Of a DNA stretch of 51,446 nt, positions 48,028-51,446 are shown one piece after another (within the stretch, counting starts at the first letter, position 1; the number at the start of each line of letters is the position of its first letter). The notes beneath the pieces were generated by a model. It saw nothing but the letters and a program-made list of their open reading frames with translations. It was not told the DNA's origin and searched no databases. Made by a program: the position numbers and the translations under genes. Source of the DNA: a virus; the IMG/VR virus record IMGVR_UViG_3300003937_000240, positions 1 through 51,446 of that record; one strand, given 5' to 3'.

Positions 48028-48682
48028 TGATGAAAAATTATTAGAAGTTGCAAAAGAAATTCAGACTGGAAAACCTATTTTCTTTTTTGAACAAGATTTA
48101 ACTCAATCTGAATATGTTAAACTAATGAAAAGGTTTGGTGAACCTGAAACACCAAGATTATGGATGAATCCACTTGAAGAAGATAAAGAATACTATAGAG
48201 GCATTTCGTGTTATTTTAAATATGAAAATAATACGATGATGGAATTACATGAAGACGATCCAGAATTAGAAGTTATGGATAGTCATGTTGGTTCTATTCG
48301 TAAATTAGTTGATAAGCATCCACACACTGGTGAAGAATATATTTATTTCTCATATCACTTTATACGAAAGGTATGGCATAAATCAAAAGGACAAAGGAAA
48401 GTACCTGTTGATAGAGATGAATTTGTTGATAAGTTATATGCAAAGATAATGAGATCAAAGTATCTTACACACCATATATTTAAAAAAGGTGACTTAATAC
48501 TTATGGACCAATTTGCTTCATTGCATAGACGTACTGCAATTGAAGATGTTAATCGAGAACTATGGAGAATAGCAAGCGACTATAGTGTTATTATGCCTAG
48601 TGATTGGTATGAATTAAAAGGTAATGAAGTTGATAGCACAGGTGGTAAAATTGGTTGGAAAAAGAAGGATGTCGGATATTAA
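48002..48682 (+). CDS. TauD-like paralogue with internal deletion of the HxN block (tandem copy 3)
   Basis: 226 residues with TTG start at 48002 and the same first residues (MTTQILNFSDEK). After WMNP near residue 56 the sequence jumps straight to LEEDKEYYRGI, equivalent to SKEEQDYYRSI in copy 1. It has therefore lost about 70 residues, including the whole metal-binding H-x-N segment and the following strands. The distal SKYLTHHIFKKGDLILMDQF and LHRRT are kept. It has an added C-terminal tail (GNEVDSTGGKIGWKKKDVGY). With two metal ligands gone, it is probably catalytically inactive, perhaps a regulatory or scaffold subunit. Confidence 0.7.
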   Translation: MTTQILNFSDEKLLEVAKEIQTGKPIFFFEQDLTQSEYVKLMKRFGEPETPRLWMNPLEEDKEYYRGISCYFKYENNTMMELHEDDPELEVMDSHVGSIRKLVDKHPHTGEEYIYFSYHFIRKVWHKSKGQRKVPVDRDEFVDKLYAKIMRSKYLTHHIFKKGDLILMDQFASLHRRTAIEDVNRELWRIASDYSVIMPSDWYELKGNEVDSTGGKIGWKKKDVGY

Positions 48683-49262
48683 TTGTGTTTATAAAGTTCC
48701 ATATAAAGGAAATGTTCAAGAATTATCTAATTATGTTTTAGATAATATTAACTGCTATGAATGGGCTGTAGCTGAGAAAGCTATATCTTATACTTCAGAT
48801 GGAAATAAGAAAGCTACATATTCTTCTGTTTTTGATTTGCCACAAAAGTATAAAGATATATTAACTGATAGTCTTGGTTATAATTTGATATCAGAATGTT
48901 TTCTTTGGCATTATCCTGATACGGTTGAGTTATCTATACATAGAGATAAGTCACCATATATGGAAAAGAATATGAACCAATGTGTAGGATATTGGACAGC
49001 GATTATACCTATCGTTGATGTGAGATCAAGAATAGATGTGTGGGAACCTATACATCCTGATGCGAATAGATGGGATTATGAACAAACAGAATATGCAGCA
49101 AATTTGGCTAATATGAGACACGATCATTTTAAAAAAATAAAAGATTTAGAATATGAAATAGGCGATGTTGTTATGCTTGCTAATCAAACTCATTTTCATT
49201 CCGTTGAAAGTGAAACAACAGGAAAAATGAGTCTTCACTTTTTTGTAGATAAACCATTATGA
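48669..49262 (+). CDS. Fe(II)/2-oxoglutarate oxygenase-like protein with HxD...H
   Basis: 197 residues from ATG 48669 (14-nt overlap with the previous gene, AAGAAGG just upstream); a longer ATG at 48624 is unlikely. The double-stranded beta-helix pattern is TVELSIHRDKSPYM with His 91 and Asp 93, WTAIIPIVD, and EIGDVVMLANQTHFHSVESE with the distal His at about 177 (His 175 is the alternative), then KMSLHFFVD. The metal triad is complete. It is short, with an N-terminal part of unknown role. Its position after three TauD-like genes suggests it works on the same substrate. Confidence 0.62.
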   Translation: MSDINCVYKVPYKGNVQELSNYVLDNINCYEWAVAEKAISYTSDGNKKATYSSVFDLPQKYKDILTDSLGYNLISECFLWHYPDTVELSIHRDKSPYMEKNMNQCVGYWTAIIPIVDVRSRIDVWEPIHPDANRWDYEQTEYAANLANMRHDHFKKIKDLEYEIGDVVMLANQTHFHSVESETTGKMSLHFFVDKPL

Positions 49263-49873
49263 TTACAGGAATATCTTTTAGTCATGCAAAGAACTCTATG
49301 AATACTCGAGGCTTAAAATTAATGGGTCTTGATTACGTATATGACATGACAGATTTTAACATGCCTATATGTGATAAGAATAGTGCTGATGGTAAAGTGT
49401 TAGTTCGTGTACATAATTTCTTAAAGGTAATTAAAGATGCAGACATATTAGTGTTTGCAATACCTGAAGCTACTGCTCATTATTCTGCTGGATTTAAAAA
49501 TGCAATGGATTGGATAATATGTTCAACACATTTTAATTCTGATCTTGGCCAAGATGGACCATTCTCTAATAAACCCATCTATATAATAACATTTACTCCT
49601 GTAGTAAAAAATGCTGGTCATAGACATTTTCAAATGTCTACACATTTAATAGAGAAAATGGGTGGTATAGTTTATGATACTTTTTGTAAGAACAACGGTT
49701 GGAAAGAATGCATTCCAGGTAATTATGAGTGGGTTAAAGAAGAAGCAATTGAAATATTTGATATGCGTAATACATTCTTAGCTGAACCACGAGAGAGAAA
49801 ACCTGATATGACAGATAGACCACAAAAATGGGTAGAACAATATAAGGAGTGGGATGCTAAGTGGAATAGTTGA
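49259..49873 (+). CDS. NADPH-dependent FMN reductase-like flavoprotein
   Basis: 204 residues with a flavodoxin-like fold: ITGISFSHAKNSMNTRGL (phosphate loop), KDADILVFAIPEATAHYSAGFKNAMDWI, which matches the P-E-x-x-x-x-x-x-x-KNA-DW signature of NADPH-dependent FMN reductases, and KPIYIITFTPVVKNAGHRHF. The ATG overlaps the previous stop (ATGA). These enzymes supply reduced FMN or transfer electrons from NADPH. Here it could feed electrons to the neighbouring oxygenase or desaturase reactions. The electron link is inferred from adjacency, not from the protein. Confidence 0.75.
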   Translation: MITGISFSHAKNSMNTRGLKLMGLDYVYDMTDFNMPICDKNSADGKVLVRVHNFLKVIKDADILVFAIPEATAHYSAGFKNAMDWIICSTHFNSDLGQDGPFSNKPIYIITFTPVVKNAGHRHFQMSTHLIEKMGGIVYDTFCKNNGWKECIPGNYEWVKEEAIEIFDMRNTFLAEPRERKPDMTDRPQKWVEQYKEWDAKWNS

Positions 49874-50435
49874 GTATATTAATGTCGATTATGATAAAGA
49901 TTATCTCATACGAAAACATAATGAAGTAAGAGGTGTACATGGTAAAGAGTACATTGAATGTGGAACCGAATCTCATATTCTTCGAAATAACCCAGATTAT
50001 TATAGACAATGGGACCATATACTTACAATTATGAGTGGAGTTAATATTGGTATGTGTGAGCATGGTACTGGTTTTAATTCGAATGCTACTCTTACATCTG
50101 GTGTTCCGCCTCATATAGATTTTGATGAGAGAGAAGGTAATCAATTTAATTTATTATTACCAATGTATGGTGTAGCAAAGATTGGCATATATGAAACTAT
50201 ACAAGAACAATTAGAATATAGACATGGCATGATGCATTGGAATATGTTACAAGATAAATATCCACCAAATAAAATAGGTGAAATTATTGTAGATAAGCCA
50301 GTCTTATTAGATACAATATACTTACATGACGTCAAAGTATTAGAAGCACCTCGAGCAATATTCTGTGTTGCATGGAGAGGTATAAATAAAACATATCATG
50401 AATTTAAAAAATATGCCGAGAAAGCACTTACCTAA
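49854..50435 (+). CDS. Fe(II)/2-oxoglutarate oxygenase-like protein (HxD...H, phytanoyl/prolyl-type fold)
   Basis: 193 residues. The beta-helix core is LTSGVPPHIDFDEREGNQFNLLL, with His 87 and Asp 89. The second half has KPVLLDTIYLHDVKVLEAP, with the distal His at about 158, then AIFCVAWRGINK with a basic residue near the end. The metal triad is complete. It starts 20 nt before the end of the previous gene and overlaps the next by 38 nt. A dioxygenase role is likely; the substrate is unknown. Confidence 0.6.
   Translation: MLSGIVEYINVDYDKDYLIRKHNEVRGVHGKEYIECGTESHILRNNPDYYRQWDHILTIMSGVNIGMCEHGTGFNSNATLTSGVPPHIDFDEREGNQFNLLLPMYGVAKIGIYETIQEQLEYRHGMMHWNMLQDKYPPNKIGEIIVDKPVLLDTIYLHDVKVLEAPRAIFCVAWRGINKTYHEFKKYAEKALT
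50381..50388 (+). promoter_or_regulatory. T4-type late promoter octamer TATAAATA inside a coding region
   Basis: An exact octamer near the end of the oxygenase gene, 9 nt before the ATG at 50398. It may be a real late promoter for the methyltransferase or a chance coding match (Gly-Ile-Asn-Lys). Confidence 0.35.
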
Positions 50436-51093
50436 TCCAGAAAAGTACGACTTTCGCGAAACAAATTATGTAAATGGTATTCCATTTCCAAGATTACCTA
50501 AAGAAATATTCGATGATGTCCCATTAAAAGAAGATTATCGTATGTATAGTATGGATTACTTAGATACTCCTGAAGCTTTACCTATATTTGAAAAGCAAGC
50601 TGATATTATTATGGAGCATGGCTACGAAGGTATAGTTGATGTAGGTTGTAGACATGGTCCAATCAATGAGATATTATACTATCGAGGATACACAGATTAT
50701 CAGTACTTTGGCTTTGATACATCCCCTGAACCTATTAAGTATGGTCAAGAAACGTGGCAAGAATTTCCTAATATAGAATATGCTGTCGGATCATTTCACG
50801 ATAGATTATCTGTAGGCTTTGACGTTGATTGTATTATATGGTCAGGTGTTTTATTATATGAACCAGATAATCATTTAAAATTATTTACTGATATGCACAA
50901 ATTCTATAATTGTTATGGTGCAATCATACAAGAACCAAAGAAAAATCAACATCCTGAATGTTGGAGAGAGGATTTAGAATTAAATACAATTGAAGATCAG
51001 CTATATAGGTATATGTGCTTTAATACAAAATTCTATAATATAGATGTGCCAATATTTAGTGGTCGTAGAACAATAGTAGATGTAAGATTATGA
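50398..51093 (+). CDS. SAM-dependent methyltransferase-like protein
   Basis: 231 residues; ATG 50413 (MPRKHLPNPEKY) is an alternative start that would shorten the 38-nt overlap with the upstream gene. The class I motif is YEGIVDVGCRHGPINEIL near residues 76-93, then YFGFDTSPEPIKYGQ (motif II acidic residue) and DVDCIIWSGVLLYEP (motif IV). The end (GAIIQEPKKN and SGRRTIVDVRL) fits a Rossmann-like core with a short C-terminal extension. It is the last intact gene of the oxygenase block, so it may finish the same product. Target unknown. Confidence 0.7.
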   Translation: MNLKNMPRKHLPNPEKYDFRETNYVNGIPFPRLPKEIFDDVPLKEDYRMYSMDYLDTPEALPIFEKQADIIMEHGYEGIVDVGCRHGPINEILYYRGYTDYQYFGFDTSPEPIKYGQETWQEFPNIEYAVGSFHDRLSVGFDVDCIIWSGVLLYEPDNHLKLFTDMHKFYNCYGAIIQEPKKNQHPECWREDLELNTIEDQLYRYMCFNTKFYNIDVPIFSGRRTIVDVRL

Positions 51094-51446
51094 TACCAAA
51101 AAGTGAAACACTACCATGTGGATATAGAGTAATACCATACATATATAAACGTAAATTTAATTTCGAAGTATCTCAACGTGATATGTCATTATGTGATAAT
51201 GCATTATATTTAATGGATAAAGAAAGAGACGGAGATAGATTAGATGAGAATTATAGCCACCATAATTTACACTTAGGTGAAATGTTTATATATAATTTTG
51301 TGTTTGACGGTGTAAAACCTGTGCTTGCTTCAGGTGCTCAATATGATGGTGATGCAATAAGAGTCTTCTCAAGATATTTTGGATTTAATAAATATAGAAC
51401 GGATGGCACAAAGCTATTAGAGAAAGTTGATGACTTCGAAGAATTA
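51090..51446 (+). CDS. Unknown protein, N-terminal part (3' end outside window)
   Basis: Starts at ATG 51090 with an ATGA overlap with the previous stop and stays open for 119 codons to the window edge. No family recognised. Recognisable stretches: PCGYRVIPYIYKRKF, DRLDENYSHHNLHLGEMFIY and VLASGAQYDGDAIRVFSRYF. It is clearly translated as part of the plus-strand block by its coupling. No function proposed. Confidence 0.7.
   Translation, partial: MIPKSETLPCGYRVIPYIYKRKFNFEVSQRDMSLCDNALYLMDKERDGDRLDENYSHHNLHLGEMFIYNFVFDGVKPVLASGAQYDGDAIRVFSRYFGFNKYRTDGTKLLEKVDDFEEL

Overview
The window is AT-rich, densely packed phage DNA. It most likely comes from a T4-like (contractile-tail) marine myovirus of the cyanomyovirus/pelagimyophage kind. 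The evidence is a recognisable T4-type baseplate order (hub, gp5-like spike, gp25, gp6, gp8-like wedge, a giant DUF4815 protein, tail-fibre proteins), T4-type late promoter octamers TATAAATA, and overlapping genes with almost no intergenic space. The host cannot be named from the sequence. No tRNA, CRISPR array, integrase, transposase or stretch above 300 bases without a gene was seen.

Region A (1-22370, plus strand) is the virion tail module. It runs from the end of a baseplate hub protein through the gp5-like spike, gp25, gp6, an unnamed baseplate/tail protein, gp8 and a 1687-residue DUF4815 protein. It continues with a set of fibre/adhesin proteins rich in short repeats and two further structural-type proteins. 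Late promoters lie at about 1569, 14904, 20728 and 20751.

Region B (22367-43341, minus strand) is a run of about 22 genes, nearly all joined by 4-nt ATGA/GTGA or TAATG overlaps and read from one late promoter at 43368-43375. In transcription order it encodes: a glycosyltransferase-like/radical SAM/oxygenase-like fusion; a nitroreductase-like protein; an isochorismatase-like cysteine hydrolase; two radical SAM proteins with an N-terminal cysteine cluster; a nitroreductase; a split radical SAM pair; a QueC-like PP-loop enzyme; a radical SAM-SPASM protein; two SGNH hydrolases; a second nitroreductase-like/cysteine-hydrolase pair; a DegT aminotransferase; a small unknown protein; a further radical SAM protein; a NodU/CmcH carbamoyltransferase; a methyltransferase; and three small DxD glycosyltransferases. 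It converges tail to tail with region A at 22367-22370.

Region C (43415-51446, plus strand) diverges from region B at a palindromic pair of late promoters. It encodes a compact fatty acid desaturase, a PLP aminotransferase, a TauD-like protein, an HxD oxygenase, three more tandem TauD-like proteins, another oxygenase, an FMN reductase-like flavoprotein, another oxygenase, a methyltransferase and a truncated unknown protein. The three full-length TauD-like proteins have Asn where the iron-binding Asp is expected.

Regions B and C together look like a large phage-encoded biosynthetic or modification island under late (virion-stage) control. Plausible products are modified virion proteins or a peptide natural product, a surface or virion glycan (amino sugar, carbamoyl, methyl and acyl decorations), or a modified lipid. 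The sequence does not say which. This island is the best candidate for an undescribed system here.
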